Shown here piece after piece: positions 1 through 9,465 of a DNA stretch of 64,000 nt. The notes beneath the pieces are model-generated. The model did not search any database and was not told the origin of the DNA. It was given only the letters and a program-made list of their open reading frames with translations. Made by a program: the position numbers and the translations under genes. Position 1 is the stretch's first letter. Every line of letters starts with the position of its first letter. Source of the DNA: Methylotenera versatilis 301 (GTDB taxonomy: Bacteria; Pseudomonadota; Gammaproteobacteria; Burkholderiales; Methylophilaceae). The DNA lies in assembly GCF_000093025.1 (NCBI RefSeq), contig NC_014207.1, forward strand, positions 1,240,001 through 1,304,000. The letters are read 5' to 3'.

Positions 1-861
1 GCCGAAGTGATTGCGTGTTGGCATTAAAAATACTGGAATCGCGCCCGTCATAATAATGGCGTGCAAAATAGATTTATGACAATTTCTATCTACAACCACA
101 ACGTCACCTGGCGCTACGGTAGAGTTCCAGACCATCTTGTTTGATGTTGAAGTGCCGTTAGTCACAAAGTACAGATGGTCACAGTTATAAATGCGCGCTG
201 CATTGCGCTCAGAGGCCGCTACAGGCCCTGTATGGTCAAGCAACTGACCTAGCTCATCCACCGCGTTACAAACGTCAGCACGCAGCATGTTTTCACCGAA
301 GAATTGATGAAACATTTGACCCACTGGAGATTTCAAAAAAGCCACGCCACCAGAGTGACCTGGGCAATGCCAAGAGTAAGAGCCATCAGCTGCGTATTCA
401 GTCAGCGCTTTAAAGAATGGTGGTGGTAAGCTGTCTAAGTAAGCTTTAGCCTCACGCAGAATATAGCGAGCAACGAACTCAGGTGTATCTTCATACATGT
501 GAATGAAGCCATTTAATTCACGCAAAATTTCGTTAGGAATGTGGCGTGAGGTGCGAGTTTCACCGTGCAAGAAAATTGGAATCTCTTCATTACGGTAACG
601 AATTTCGTCTACGAATTTACGTAAGTTATCTAGCGCATCACGATTTCCTTCAATGAATTCATTGTCATCAATCGATAAGATAAATGCTGACGCACGACTT
701 TGTTGTTGTACAAACGAGGTAAGGTCACCATAACTGGTGACGCCTAACACTTCAAAGCCTTCAGTTTCAATGGCTTTGGCGAGCATACGTATGCCTAAGC
801 CAGATGAGTTCTCTGAGCGAAAATCTTCGTCGATGATGACAACGGGAAAACGAAATTTCAT
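1..861 (-). CDS. Orn/Lys/Arg decarboxylase, N-terminal part (truncated by window edge)
   Basis: Reading left from an ATG at 859-861, the frame stays open for 287 codons to the window edge. The first ~120 residues resemble the receiver-like wing domain of fold-type I Orn/Lys/Arg decarboxylases (start MKFRFPVVIIDEDF). The start of the PLP-binding large domain follows, with WHCPGHSGG and the phosphate-binding segment FVTNGTSTSNK. The PLP lysine would lie outside the window. The family makes polyamines or consumes protons by decarboxylating basic amino acids; arginine, lysine and ornithine specificity cannot be told apart here. It lies 33 nt downstream of dcd on the same strand, so the two are probably cotranscribed. 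Confidence 0.9.
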   Translation of the reverse strand, partial: MKFRFPVVIIDEDFRSENSSGLGIRMLAKAIETEGFEVLGVTSYGDLTSFVQQQSRASAFILSIDDNEFIEGNRDALDNLRKFVDEIRYRNEEIPIFLHGETRTSRHIPNEILRELNGFIHMYEDTPEFVARYILREAKAYLDSLPPPFFKALTEYAADGSYSWHCPGHSGGVAFLKSPVGQMFHQFFGENMLRADVCNAVDELGQLLDHTGPVAASERNAARIYNCDHLYFVTNGTSTSNKMVWNSTVAPGDVVVVDRNCHKSILHAIIMTGAIPVFLMPTRNHFG

Positions 862-894
862 TAAATAGAAATCCTTAATTAATCTTACTAAATA

Positions 895-1470
895 TTAAAT
901 CTTAGGTAAGGTCACACCAACTTGACCTTGATATTTGCCGCCACGATCTTTGTAGCTGGTTTCGCACACATCATCTTCATCTGCTTCAAAAAATAGAACT
1001 TGCGCGCAGCCTTCGTTTGCGTAAATTTTAGCTGGTAGTGGGGTGGTGTTGCTGAATTCTAGCGTGACATAACCTTCCCACTCTGGTTCGAATGGCGTTA
1101 CGTTAACGATAATCCCGCAGCGGGCGTAAGTTGATTTGCCTAAACAAATCGTAAGTACGTTACGTGGAATGCGGAAGTACTCCACTGTACGAGCTAAGGC
1201 AAACGAGTTTGGTGGAATGATGCAATAATCAGCATTCACTTCAACAAATGAATTTGGGTCAAAGTTTTTCGGGTCAACAATGGTGCTGTTGATATTGGTG
1301 AACAGCTTGAATTCTTTGCTGCAGCGAATATCATAACCATAGCTTGATGTGCCATATGACACCATACGTTCGCCATTGGCATTCTGTTTGACTTGATTGG
1401 GCTCGAACGGCTCTATCATGCCATGTTGCTCCGCCATGCGGCGTATCCATTTGTCTGATTTAATGCTCAT
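895..1470 (-). CDS. dcd: dCTP deaminase
   Basis: This 191-residue cytoplasmic enzyme deaminates dCTP to dUTP, feeding dTMP synthesis. The length is normal for the family. Visible family signatures are [11 protein letters not shown] near the N terminus, the active-site segment [27 protein letters not shown] split around residues 110-140 (with the catalytic Glu in EGYVTLE), and the C-terminal [13 protein letters not shown] substrate lid. No strong ribosome binding site precedes the ATG. The gene sits directly upstream of the Orn/Lys/Arg decarboxylase on the same strand, an arrangement I recall from other betaproteobacteria. Confidence 0.96.
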   Translation of the reverse strand: MSIKSDKWIRRMAEQHGMIEPFEPNQVKQNANGERMVSYGTSSYGYDIRCSKEFKLFTNINSTIVDPKNFDPNSFVEVNADYCIIPPNSFALARTVEYFRIPRNVLTICLGKSTYARCGIIVNVTPFEPEWEGYVTLEFSNTTPLPAKIYANEGCAQVLFFEADEDDVCETSYKDRGGKYQGQVGVTLPKI

Positions 1471-1566
1471 AATGTTTGAAATGTTTTATGATTAATAAAA
1501 GAACTGCATTATAAGGTGAATGTAGAAAATTTAGGGGTATTAATCTGAATTTTTAGGGAGTTTTTG

Positions 1567-3144
1567 ATGCTAAAACTGGGCCCGATATTAAAGTTTTTAG
1601 GTTGTGATAGTGATGAATGGCGACTAGGCGTGCTTGCAGTAACTGCAGATACTGACTCTGCGCCAGAATTGAGCATTGCAGGCAAGTTGTTAACCATCAA
1701 ATCGCAGCAATTATTACTGTACACTAAGTCAAAATTATGGCTGTGGGAATGCAGTATTACGCTAGCTGCTAAAGCACAAAGTGTTGAATATAAACTCAAT
1801 AATGTGACTTACTCAATCACAGTTCCAGCAAAGAATCAAAAACCAGCCATTGCTTATGCTTCTTGCAATGGCTTTTCTGACCCCAAGTTAATGAAGAATG
1901 TGGCTGATCAGAATGCTTTGTGGAAGCGCATGAAAGCATTGCATGATGGCGTAGACACAATACGCACAACGCGTTATGGACCTTGGCACATTTTGCTAAT
2001 GGGTGGCGACCAAGTATATTCAGATGCAATGTGGAATAAAAAATATTGCCGTAACCTCGCCGCTTGGGCTGAGTTGCCTTGGGATAAGCGAAAAGGGCGT
2101 TCTTTTACATTAGATATGCAAAAGGAAGTAGAGCGTTTTTTTGAGGAGTTGTACATTTCACGTTGGGCTCAACCCGAAATAAGTCAAGCGATGGCGAGTA
2201 TTCCAAGTGTCATGATGTGGGATGATCATGATATTTTTGACGGTTGGGGTTCATATCCTTATGAGCAACATAATTGCGATGTGTATCAAGGTATTTTTAA
2301 AGTTGCAAAAGCCTATTTTAAACTGTTTCAATTGCAATCTATTGACGCGCTTCCCAGTGCCACTTTGCCAGATCAAGATGTATTCAACCAAGCTTATCGC
2401 ATTGCTGATATAGGTTTAGTAGTGCTGGATATGCGCACAGAACGTATGCCACATAATCCTGAAGACGAACATGGTAATACTTTGCCAGACCAAGTGATGA
2501 GCGAGAAAAGTTGGAATGCCGTATATAAATGGCTAGATATGCAACGTGATTTATCGCATTTGCTAGTCATGTCTAGCATTCCTGTTGTGCATCCTAGTAT
2601 GGATTTGTTAGAAAGTATGCTGGGATTCATTCCAGGGCAGCAAGAGTTGGAAGATGATTTACGCGACCATTGGCGATCTAAATCACATATGCAGGAACGC
2701 CTTAGGTTAATACAGCGTTTACTTAGATTATCTGCCGAGAAAAAGTGTCGAGTAACGATTTTGTCAGGAGATGTGCATGTGGCTGCTGTGGGTGTCATTG
2801 AGTCCGACCGCAACGATGTGCCGCCGAACGCTTCTGTTATCAATCAACTAACATCTTCTGGCATCGTTCATCCGTCTCCACCAGCTGTCGTACGTTATTT
2901 TTTAGAGCAAGCTTGCAAGGTGGTTGAGACGGTTGATAGGGGAGTTACCGCGAGGATGTTTGAGTTTCCCGCGACGACTCGCCGACTGATAGGGGCAAGA
3001 AATTTTTTAACTTTAGAACCAGATGCGCAAGATAGGTTATGGGCGAACTGGTGGGTGGAAGGTGAAGTGACGCCGACAACGAAGGTGATACATCCTGTGC
3101 AGCTCAAACAAAACGCGATTGAACCGCAGTCTAACCCTAAATAA
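1567..3144 (+). CDS. PhoD-like metallophosphatase family protein
   Basis: A 525-residue protein with a PhoD-like calcineurin-fold phosphatase core: MGGDQVYSDAMW (residues ~140-150), the metal-binding MMWDDHDIFDGWGSYP (~220), MSSIPVVHP and ILSGDVHVAAVG (~400). No signal peptide is visible, so it is probably cytoplasmic, unlike secreted PhoD enzymes. The substrate is unknown. A TTG lies one codon upstream (1564), but AGGGAG at 1555-1560 is placed six bases before the ATG at 1567, so that ATG is chosen. It diverges from dcd and ends at a terminator shared with zwf, so it appears monocistronic. Confidence 0.85.
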   Translation: MLKLGPILKFLGCDSDEWRLGVLAVTADTDSAPELSIAGKLLTIKSQQLLLYTKSKLWLWECSITLAAKAQSVEYKLNNVTYSITVPAKNQKPAIAYASCNGFSDPKLMKNVADQNALWKRMKALHDGVDTIRTTRYGPWHILLMGGDQVYSDAMWNKKYCRNLAAWAELPWDKRKGRSFTLDMQKEVERFFEELYISRWAQPEISQAMASIPSVMMWDDHDIFDGWGSYPYEQHNCDVYQGIFKVAKAYFKLFQLQSIDALPSATLPDQDVFNQAYRIADIGLVVLDMRTERMPHNPEDEHGNTLPDQVMSEKSWNAVYKWLDMQRDLSHLLVMSSIPVVHPSMDLLESMLGFIPGQQELEDDLRDHWRSKSHMQERLRLIQRLLRLSAEKKCRVTILSGDVHVAAVGVIESDRNDVPPNASVINQLTSSGIVHPSPPAVVRYFLEQACKVVETVDRGVTARMFEFPATTRRLIGARNFLTLEPDAQDRLWANWWVEGEVTPTTKVIHPVQLKQNAIEPQSNPK

Positions 3145-3170
3145 TACTTTGCTATGTTTAGCGAACATAA

Positions 3171-3197
3171 AAAACGGCAGGATTAACCTGCCGTTTT
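3171..3197. terminator. Bidirectional rho-independent terminator
   Basis: An 11-bp perfect stem (AAAACGGCAGG / CCTGCCGTTTT) with a 5-nt loop lies between the convergent phosphatase and zwf genes. A-rich and T-rich flanks suit termination in both directions. Confidence 0.85.
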
Positions 3198-3216
3198 GTT
3201 TGAAGCTTAATTGAAG

Positions 3217-4722
3217 TTAGTGTTTATCGCCACCTAGTTCAATACTGTATCGCCAGAATTGATCTTTTGTTTCAAAAATAACGCTAGACTCTTCAGGGTC
3301 GCGATTGCCGGCGGTGTATTGGTGTAATGGTGTTTTGTCTGCGGCCCAAGCTTTAACGATTGGGTCAACTAAACGCCATTGCGCTTCTACTTCACTAATG
3401 TGTAGATATTGTGACGGGTCACCTTCCATTAGATTCAGCATTAACGTTTCATAAGAATCGATAGTTTCATCTTCTTTTTGGCGTTGAGGCGCATCGATGC
3501 TTAAAGTGCGTGTCGCAATATCTAAACCAGGAATTTTTGATTCGATTTCTAGTTTGATACATTCACGTGGCTGAATATTGATGGTTAACCAGTTTTGATG
3601 TTGGCCTTCCACTAATTGCATCGGTGATTTTTTGAAGCGGATAGAAATCGCTGTGTTACCTTCATGCATGCGTTTTGCCGTGCGCACGTAGAACGGCACA
3701 CCTTGCCAGCGTGGGTTATCAATAAACAGCTTCACTGCTGCGTAGGTTTCAGTAATGCTTGAATCTACGCCATCACGTTTAAGTTCTTCTAAATAACCTT
3801 GTACGTTTTCGCCATGACCATCGGCAGCACATACGCGTCCAGCTTTATATTGCGCGCGGAAGGCTTGTTTATTGATGTTGCTGACATCAACTGGGCGAAT
3901 CGATTGAAGCAGCTTAACTTTTTCTGCACGAATACTTTCCGGTTTTAGATCGGCTGGTTTTTCCATTGCAGTAAGTGCTAATGTTTGCAATAAATGACTT
4001 TGCATCATATCGCGCAACGCACCAGTAGCATCATAAAATGTAGTGCGTTCACCTACACCTAAAGTTTCATTATTGGTGATTTGTACGTGGTCAATGTGTT
4101 CTTTATTCCACAATGGCTCAAATATTGCATTGGCAAAACGCGTCAACATAATGCCTTGTACTGCTGATTTACCTAAGTAATGGTCAATGCGGTAGATTTG
4201 ACTTTCTTTGAGGTGTTTTGTGAGTCTGGCTTGTAAGTCTTGCGCACTAGGTAAATTAGTACCAAATGGTTTCTCAATCAACACACGACGCCAGTATTGG
4301 CTCTCATTAAGTAAGCCTACCTCTGAAAGTTGCTCAACAACTGGCGCAAAGTCAGTAGGGCGTACAGATAGGAAATAAGCAAAATTTTGAGGAAATATTT
4401 TGGCATCACCTAAGGTAGCGCTCATTTTTTTGTAAGCATCAGGATCGTCAGACGCATTTGCAAAGTAATGATTACGTGCGATAAAGCGTTCAAACACTTT
4501 TTGATCGTAACCATTTTTAAATTTGGCATCTAGCATGCCCTTGATGTCTGCTAGCCAGTCGTCACGCGACACTTCGCTGCGGCCTACAGAAAGTATTGCC
4601 ATATGTTCTGGAAGACGACCAGCTGCATCTAAACGGAACAGGCCGGGCATTAATTTGACTCGGGATAGGTTGCCGCTAGCGCCGAACAATACCAGCGTAC
4701 AAGGATCTATTTTTTTAACCAT
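3217..4722 (-). CDS. zwf: Glucose-6-phosphate 1-dehydrogenase
   Basis: A 501-residue enzyme that oxidises glucose-6-phosphate to 6-phosphogluconolactone with NAD(P)+. Motifs: the nucleotide-binding GASGNLSRVKLMPGLF near the N terminus (GASGNL rather than the common GASGDL), the active-site RIDHYLGK around residue 175, and NEKPFGT-like IEKPFGTNL. Length is typical. The partner lactonase gene pgl is nearby but divergent, with a dienelactone hydrolase in between, so they are not one operon. In ribulose-monophosphate methylotrophs this step belongs to the dissimilatory cycle; that role here is inference. No clear Shine-Dalgarno sequence precedes the ATG. Confidence 0.96.
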   Translation of the reverse strand: MVKKIDPCTLVLFGASGNLSRVKLMPGLFRLDAAGRLPEHMAILSVGRSEVSRDDWLADIKGMLDAKFKNGYDQKVFERFIARNHYFANASDDPDAYKKMSATLGDAKIFPQNFAYFLSVRPTDFAPVVEQLSEVGLLNESQYWRRVLIEKPFGTNLPSAQDLQARLTKHLKESQIYRIDHYLGKSAVQGIMLTRFANAIFEPLWNKEHIDHVQITNNETLGVGERTTFYDATGALRDMMQSHLLQTLALTAMEKPADLKPESIRAEKVKLLQSIRPVDVSNINKQAFRAQYKAGRVCAADGHGENVQGYLEELKRDGVDSSITETYAAVKLFIDNPRWQGVPFYVRTAKRMHEGNTAISIRFKKSPMQLVEGQHQNWLTINIQPRECIKLEIESKIPGLDIATRTLSIDAPQRQKEDETIDSYETLMLNLMEGDPSQYLHISEVEAQWRLVDPIVKAWAADKTPLHQYTAGNRDPEESSVIFETKDQFWRYSIELGGDKH

Positions 4723-4812
4723 GATATGAGAAAAACCTTAAATTGGATTTTAAAAAAGTGTGTAATTTAGTTGTGTGTATTTAATTAAGTGCATTAGTAA
4801 AACTGATTATTT

Positions 4813-5637
4813 CTAATGGCGCGCTTCTGCTGAACCGTCTGACTCCATATCCAAATCACCCCAGCCTAAACGGCGATTGAACAGTTCAAGCAATAAATCC
4901 CAGCTTAAACGTGAAAGTGCAGGGTCGTAACGGTGACCTTCATCGCGCATGAATGCGTGTTGGCCATTAAACTCATGCCACGTGTAGCGTGTGCCAACCT
5001 CATCGAGGCGTGCTTTCACCATATTACGACCTTCTAATGGTACGTGCGGGTCTTGGCGTCCCCAGATATGTAACAGCTCACCTTTAATTTCGCCGGCACG
5101 CTCTAATGAGTTATCGTTTTTGCCTAGTCCTAAAGACTTTTTGTGTATGTCGGTTGCGTAGAAACATACAGCAGCCCGTACTTCTGGATTCATTGCAGCG
5201 CGAAAAGCAAGATGCCCACCTATGCAGATACCCATAACGCCTAAACGGCCTGTGCAGTCACTACGTGATTTTAGATAGTCTAGTACCGCTTTAGCGTCAC
5301 TGTCGTAAGCATCTACAGGTTTTGTGGTTTTAAGTTCATTGCCACGTATCGTGCCTGCCTCATCGTAAGCGAGTACTGTGCCTAGCGGTTCAAATTCATG
5401 ATAGATTTCTGGGCAGGCAACAATAAAGCCATGGCCAGCTAACATGGCTGCTGTACGACGAATAGGTGCGGTGACTTGAAAAATTTCAGAAAACATCAAA
5501 ATGGCAGGGTATTTACCTGGTGCGGCAGGGCGGAAAATATGTGCGCGCATTTCACCTGTTGGTGTATTAAGGTCAACAACTTCACTGTCTTTAATTAACA
5601 TTGTCTGTTCCAAATAGAAGCTATCTACAATAGCCAT
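4813..5637 (-). CDS. Dienelactone hydrolase family protein
   Basis: A 274-residue alpha/beta-hydrolase with the DLH fold. The nucleophile motif GICIGGH carries Cys in place of the usual Ser, as in dienelactone hydrolases; the acid is in WGRQDPHVP and the His in NGQHAFMRDEGHRYD. No signal peptide is seen. The true substrate is unknown, since DLH-family proteins of central-metabolism loci often do not act on dienelactone. The first ATG lacks a ribosome binding site. A second ATG (5599-5601, residue 13) follows GGA at a suitable distance and may be the real start. It is transcribed in the same direction as zwf with a 90-nt gap. Confidence 0.85.
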   Translation of the reverse strand: MAIVDSFYLEQTMLIKDSEVVDLNTPTGEMRAHIFRPAAPGKYPAILMFSEIFQVTAPIRRTAAMLAGHGFIVACPEIYHEFEPLGTVLAYDEAGTIRGNELKTTKPVDAYDSDAKAVLDYLKSRSDCTGRLGVMGICIGGHLAFRAAMNPEVRAAVCFYATDIHKKSLGLGKNDNSLERAGEIKGELLHIWGRQDPHVPLEGRNMVKARLDEVGTRYTWHEFNGQHAFMRDEGHRYDPALSRLSWDLLLELFNRRLGWGDLDMESDGSAEARH

Positions 5638-5762
5638 ATATGATAAAGCAAGCAGGCAAATTCATACAGTGATTTGATAGAAAAAGTATAAAAAGCATGA
5701 CAATTTTCTTGATTTCGTGTCCAATTCGGTCTGATTAATTTTTGATATTGAAATGAGCAATA

Positions 5763-6449
5763 ATGCAGGAAAAAAGTATCGACAGATGGAAATCCTTCGA
5801 AAGTATAGAGTCACTAAGACACGGTATTTGTGAGGCTATTGTAAAGAGTGCGAATGAGGCCATTGCTAAACGCGGCAGATTTTCAATCGTTCTTGCTGGC
5901 GGAAACACGCCTAAAGCTATCTACAGTGTGTTGCGTGATTTGCCTATGAATTGGTCAAAATGGCATATTTACCATGGTGATGAGCGTTGCTTGCCAGTTG
6001 ACCATGAAGATCGAAACAGTTTGATGGCAAATCAGGTTTGGCTCAATCACGTCGATATTCCTGCACAACAAGTTCACGATATACCTGCTGAGTTGGGTCC
6101 AGTTGAAGGTGCAAAAGCCTATTCTGAAACTCTAGCTGGTGCGCCAACCTTCGATATGGTGTTATTAGGTTTGGGTGAGGATGGTCATACAGCTTCATTA
6201 TTTCCAAATCATGTAGTGGATAACAGTACGGATGCAGTGCCAGTATTCAATTCGCCCAAGCCACCAGCTGAGCGCGTAACCGTCAGCCAGAATCGCTTAA
6301 ATAATACGCATGAGGTGATATTCATGGTGACAGGCGCTGGTAAGCAGGAGGCTGTGGATAACTGGCGTAAGGGTATCAAGATTCCGGCTACTTTAATTGC
6401 CCCAGCAAATGGCGTTGATGTTTATTGTTTTGAAGTAAAAGTGCAATAA
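5763..6449 (+). CDS. pgl: 6-phosphogluconolactonase
   Basis: A 228-residue SugP/glucosamine-6-phosphate-isomerase-fold enzyme hydrolysing 6-phosphogluconolactone to 6-phosphogluconate. Motifs: LAGGNTPKAIY (residues ~43-53), YHGDERCLPVDHEDRNS, and LLGLGEDGHTASLFPN around residue 140. The length fits bacterial Pgl. It diverges from the dienelactone hydrolase and zwf block across a 125-nt AT-rich spacer, which probably holds divergent promoters. It supplies the step after Zwf. Confidence 0.95.
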   Translation: MQEKSIDRWKSFESIESLRHGICEAIVKSANEAIAKRGRFSIVLAGGNTPKAIYSVLRDLPMNWSKWHIYHGDERCLPVDHEDRNSLMANQVWLNHVDIPAQQVHDIPAELGPVEGAKAYSETLAGAPTFDMVLLGLGEDGHTASLFPNHVVDNSTDAVPVFNSPKPPAERVTVSQNRLNNTHEVIFMVTGAGKQEAVDNWRKGIKIPATLIAPANGVDVYCFEVKVQ

Positions 6450-6797
6450 TGTACAAATTATCTGTACAAAAATAAGCGGATTGAGACGGTTAGGTTCTTT
6501 TAACGATGGTATGGCTAAATATAGGGGTTTGTGTAACAATTTGTAACATATTTTTTGTATTATTTTTAGGATTTTGTTAAAAATTTCTTGATAATCAGCT
6601 CAAATTTATGGTACTTTTCGTGTTAATGGCATAAATGAATATAAAAAATTTGAATATATTCAATAAAAACAAGCCAACATCGTTTGTATCATTTAGTATC
6701 GGGTTTGTTTAAGTTAATTCTTTAACAAAAATTACTTTGAATATCTAAAGATATAAACACATTAGGGGTTTTATCTTAAATATTATGGAGTAACCCT
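6450..6797 (+). promoter_or_regulatory. Intergenic region upstream of the PEP-CTERM gene
   Basis: A 348-nt AT-rich spacer with no gene. Just after pgl there are two TGTACA hexamers (6450-6455 and 6463-6468) separated by 7 nt, which could be an operator. The 16-mer TTCTTTTAACGATGGT at 6495-6510 is exactly repeated inside the following gene at 6938-6953. A GGAG ribosome binding site precedes the ATG at 6798. Confidence 0.4.
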
Positions 6798-7298
6798 ATG
6801 CGAATTAAATTTCTATCTATCTGCTCGACCATATTCGTGGCATTAAGCCTATCCGCAGTTGTAGAAGCAAATCAAACTCAAGCTGTAAATATGGTTTACG
6901 CCTCTAGTGACATACTCTCCGAGGCTAACAGTTTTACTTCTTTTAACGATGGTTACGTTAATGTGAGCATGATAGATGGTGGCTTGAATGTTAATAATGC
7001 AACAACATTGCTTGGGTACACGAAAGACTGGTCACTTGATGTTGGTTATCTTAGTGACTTTCTTCAGAATGACGATTCACAGGATGCTAACTCCACCAAG
7101 CTCCTGTACAGCCGCAGTCATGAAGCATTTTTGAGTGCTATTTCTAGAGTATCTTCATATGGTAAAGATAATTTCGTTAATTACGCGGTATCGTCTATTA
7201 GTCGAAATATTGAAGTTGGTCCAGAACCAGAAACCTACAGCATGATGTTTGCTGGACTTATATTAATGGCTTTTGTTGCACGTAGACGTACCAATTAA
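6798..7298 (+). CDS. PEP-CTERM sorting-domain exported protein
   Basis: A 166-residue secreted protein. The N terminus is a signal peptide ending near VEANQ. The C terminus has the PEP-CTERM signature: VGPEPETYSMM, a hydrophobic helix, then a basic ARRR tail. This signal is recognised by exosortase EpsH/XrtA in biofilm- and EPS-forming proteobacteria. The region between (~residues 28-140) has no recognised domain. No exosortase gene is in the window. GGAG is placed well before the ATG. The function is unknown; a surface or matrix role is inferred. Confidence 0.85.
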   Translation: MRIKFLSICSTIFVALSLSAVVEANQTQAVNMVYASSDILSEANSFTSFNDGYVNVSMIDGGLNVNNATTLLGYTKDWSLDVGYLSDFLQNDDSQDANSTKLLYSRSHEAFLSAISRVSSYGKDNFVNYAVSSISRNIEVGPEPETYSMMFAGLILMAFVARRRTN

Positions 7299-7332
7299 TT
7301 TAGGCTGAGTAAAAATACTCTGAGTGAAAGCG

Positions 7333-8016
7333 CTAGAAGTAGCCTTTAGCGTAGTTGTTGATAACCGCCAGCGGTTCACGCAGCGCGCCCTTGAATGCCA
7401 TGCCCCAGTTAACCCAGCATTGACTTGACGCTGCAGCGTAACTCACATTAATTTTTCGACCTAAATGACCTGCTTCTACTAGCTTTTTTACGCGCCACAT
7501 GTGATAGGGCTCAGAGGTGATGATGATATTTTTGATGTCTGCAGCTTCTAAAATGGGACGTGAAAATGTTAGATTTTCTAATGTCGAGCTAGAGCGAGAT
7601 TCAAGCAATATTTCCCCTTGAAAACCTTTGCTTCTTGCGTGTGCTTCCATAGTCACGGCCTCTATTCGCTCATCCTCATAATCCAAGCCACCAGACATTA
7701 GTAATGTGCTTACTAAGCCTTGTTGAGCTAATAGCAGGCCTTCATCAACGCGACCAGTGAGGCATGGGTTAGGTTTGCCATGTAAATAAGCGCGATTGCC
7801 TAAAATGAGCGCTGCATCAGCTTGTTGAGAAGGTGGGTTGTTGATGAGTTGCTTGGCATAGCTGCCAATGGTGATGAGGATAGTTAGATAAACTAATGTT
7901 CCAGCTAAGGCGAATGCGTATAGTGGCTTTCGCAGCCAGTGTGGTAAAAAACTTAATCGTAATAATAGGCCCAAATTTGTCAAAGTATTCCGAAGAAGTT
8001 TTGATGATTTGGGCAT
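7333..8016 (-). CDS. YdcF/SanA-like membrane protein (DUF218)
   Basis: A 227-residue protein with one N-terminal membrane helix (residues ~30-52, ALAGTLVYLTILITIG) followed by a DUF218 domain facing the periplasm. Family motifs visible are ADAALILGNRAY, LLMSGG, EAVTMEAHARSKG, LLESRSSSTLENL and IITSEPYHMWRV. SanA/ElyC relatives are linked to envelope integrity and vancomycin exclusion, but the chemistry is not established. It begins 9 nt after the upstream helicase stop codon, so it is probably the last gene of that operon. Confidence 0.85.
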   Translation of the reverse strand: MPKSSKLLRNTLTNLGLLLRLSFLPHWLRKPLYAFALAGTLVYLTILITIGSYAKQLINNPPSQQADAALILGNRAYLHGKPNPCLTGRVDEGLLLAQQGLVSTLLMSGGLDYEDERIEAVTMEAHARSKGFQGEILLESRSSSTLENLTFSRPILEAADIKNIIITSEPYHMWRVKKLVEAGHLGRKINVSYAAASSQCWVNWGMAFKGALREPLAVINNYAKGYF

Positions 8017-8025
8017 TACTACAAA

Positions 8026-9426
8026 CTACTTATTTAATCTTAATCCGCCTAGCAGTGCTGCAACAGGTGCTTTATTACCAAGAATCGGTTTGGCGATAAC
8101 ATTTGCATTAGATGGTGCAGTCGAAGCCTCGTAAGGCTTATCAAACCACGGGTCGCTACTTTTCTTTTTAGGTGGCATACGCTTGGTAGCGCTCGCATCT
8201 TGGGTATTATTTGGCTTGTAGCTTGATTCTTTATTGCTAGTTGAGCGTGCTTTACTACTTGGTTTTTCAAGCGCGACAGTTTCTTTTGGAATTTGGCGTT
8301 TAATCAGCTTTTCGATTTCAACGATGTATTTGTCTTCTTCTGGGCTAACAAAAGAAATCGCGATACCTAACGCACCAGCGCGACCTGTACGGCCAATACG
8401 GTGTACGTAATCTTCTGGTGCACTTGGAATTTCATAGTTAATTACCATTGGTAATTCGCTAATATCTAAACCGCGAGCAGCAACATCAGTCGCAACTAGT
8501 GCAGTAATTGTCCCTGCCTTAAACCCATCTAAGGCTTTAATACGTTCTTGTTGTGTTTTGTCGCCATGAATCGCATCAGCGGCAATGCCTTCACGCGCTA
8601 AGCTACGGCTTAGGCGGCTGGCAGTAATTTTGGTTTTGGTGAATATAATCACCTGACTTGCATTAGCAGCTTTTAATAATTGTATTAAAAGCGTTTCTTT
8701 ATCGCTTTGTGCGACTTCGTAGACTTTCTGTGTCACGTTATCATTGGTCGCATTGCTGCGCGCGACTTCAATCAACTGAGGTTTAGTTAAAAACTCATCG
8801 GCTAATTTTTTAATGTCGTTTGAAAATGTTGCAGAAAACATTAAATTTTGACGCTGCTTAGGTAGCAACGCCAAAATTCTTTTTAAATCAGGCATAAAGC
8901 CCATGTCTAACATTCTATCGGCTTCATCAAGTACCAATATTTGCACTTGGTTTAGCTGAATAGTTTTCTGTTCAATATGATCCAACAAACGACCTGGCGT
9001 CGCGACCAAAACTTCTACGCCCGTTTTAAGGTGTGGCGTTTGGGTTTTGATGTCAACACCACCATAAACTACAAGCGAGCGAAGTGGAGTATGTTTTGCA
9101 TACGCTTTTACGCTTTCCTCTACCTGAATCGCCAATTCACGCGTTGGCGTTAAAATCAACGCGCGGACAGGGTGTTTAGCAGGTGAAGCACTTGAGCTTG
9201 CCAGTGGCAGTAATTTTTGTAACAGAGGTAGTGCAAACGCTGCAGTTTTACCTGTACCAGTTTGCGCGCCCGCCATTAAGTCGCCCCCCGCCAAAGCAAC
9301 AGGGATTGCCTGTGCCTGAATTGGCGTAGGTTTGGTGTAACCAGACTCAGTTAGCGCTTTAAGTAACTCTGGCGCTAAACCTAGATCTGTAAAAGCGAGA
9401 TTTTCTAAAACTACTGTTTCTGTCAT
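8026..9426 (-). CDS. DEAD-box ATP-dependent RNA helicase (RhlE-like)
   Basis: A 466-residue two-domain RecA-like helicase. Motifs in order: Q motif GYTKPTPIQAQAIP, Walker A AQTGTGKTAA, PTRELA, DEAD at VLDEADRMLDMG, SAT in MFSATF, VATDVAARGLDI and HRIGRTGRAG. A short basic tail of ~90 residues follows. A TTG six codons upstream (9442-9444) keeps the frame open, but neither start has a good ribosome binding site; the ATG is preferred. It lies just downstream of a second DEAD-box gene and upstream of the ydcF-like gene. The family acts in ribosome assembly and RNA turnover. Confidence 0.9.
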   Translation of the reverse strand: MTETVVLENLAFTDLGLAPELLKALTESGYTKPTPIQAQAIPVALAGGDLMAGAQTGTGKTAAFALPLLQKLLPLASSSASPAKHPVRALILTPTRELAIQVEESVKAYAKHTPLRSLVVYGGVDIKTQTPHLKTGVEVLVATPGRLLDHIEQKTIQLNQVQILVLDEADRMLDMGFMPDLKRILALLPKQRQNLMFSATFSNDIKKLADEFLTKPQLIEVARSNATNDNVTQKVYEVAQSDKETLLIQLLKAANASQVIIFTKTKITASRLSRSLAREGIAADAIHGDKTQQERIKALDGFKAGTITALVATDVAARGLDISELPMVINYEIPSAPEDYVHRIGRTGRAGALGIAISFVSPEEDKYIVEIEKLIKRQIPKETVALEKPSSKARSTSNKESSYKPNNTQDASATKRMPPKKKSSDPWFDKPYEASTAPSNANVIAKPILGNKAPVAALLGGLRLNK

Positions 9427-9465
9427 TTGTTGGGTACTGTTCAATTAAAGTTTACGTCAAATAAC

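Noticed and set aside
2394-2843. 149-codon frame opposite the PhoD-like gene
   Set aside because: It lies wholly within a well-supported gene on the other strand and shows no features of its own.
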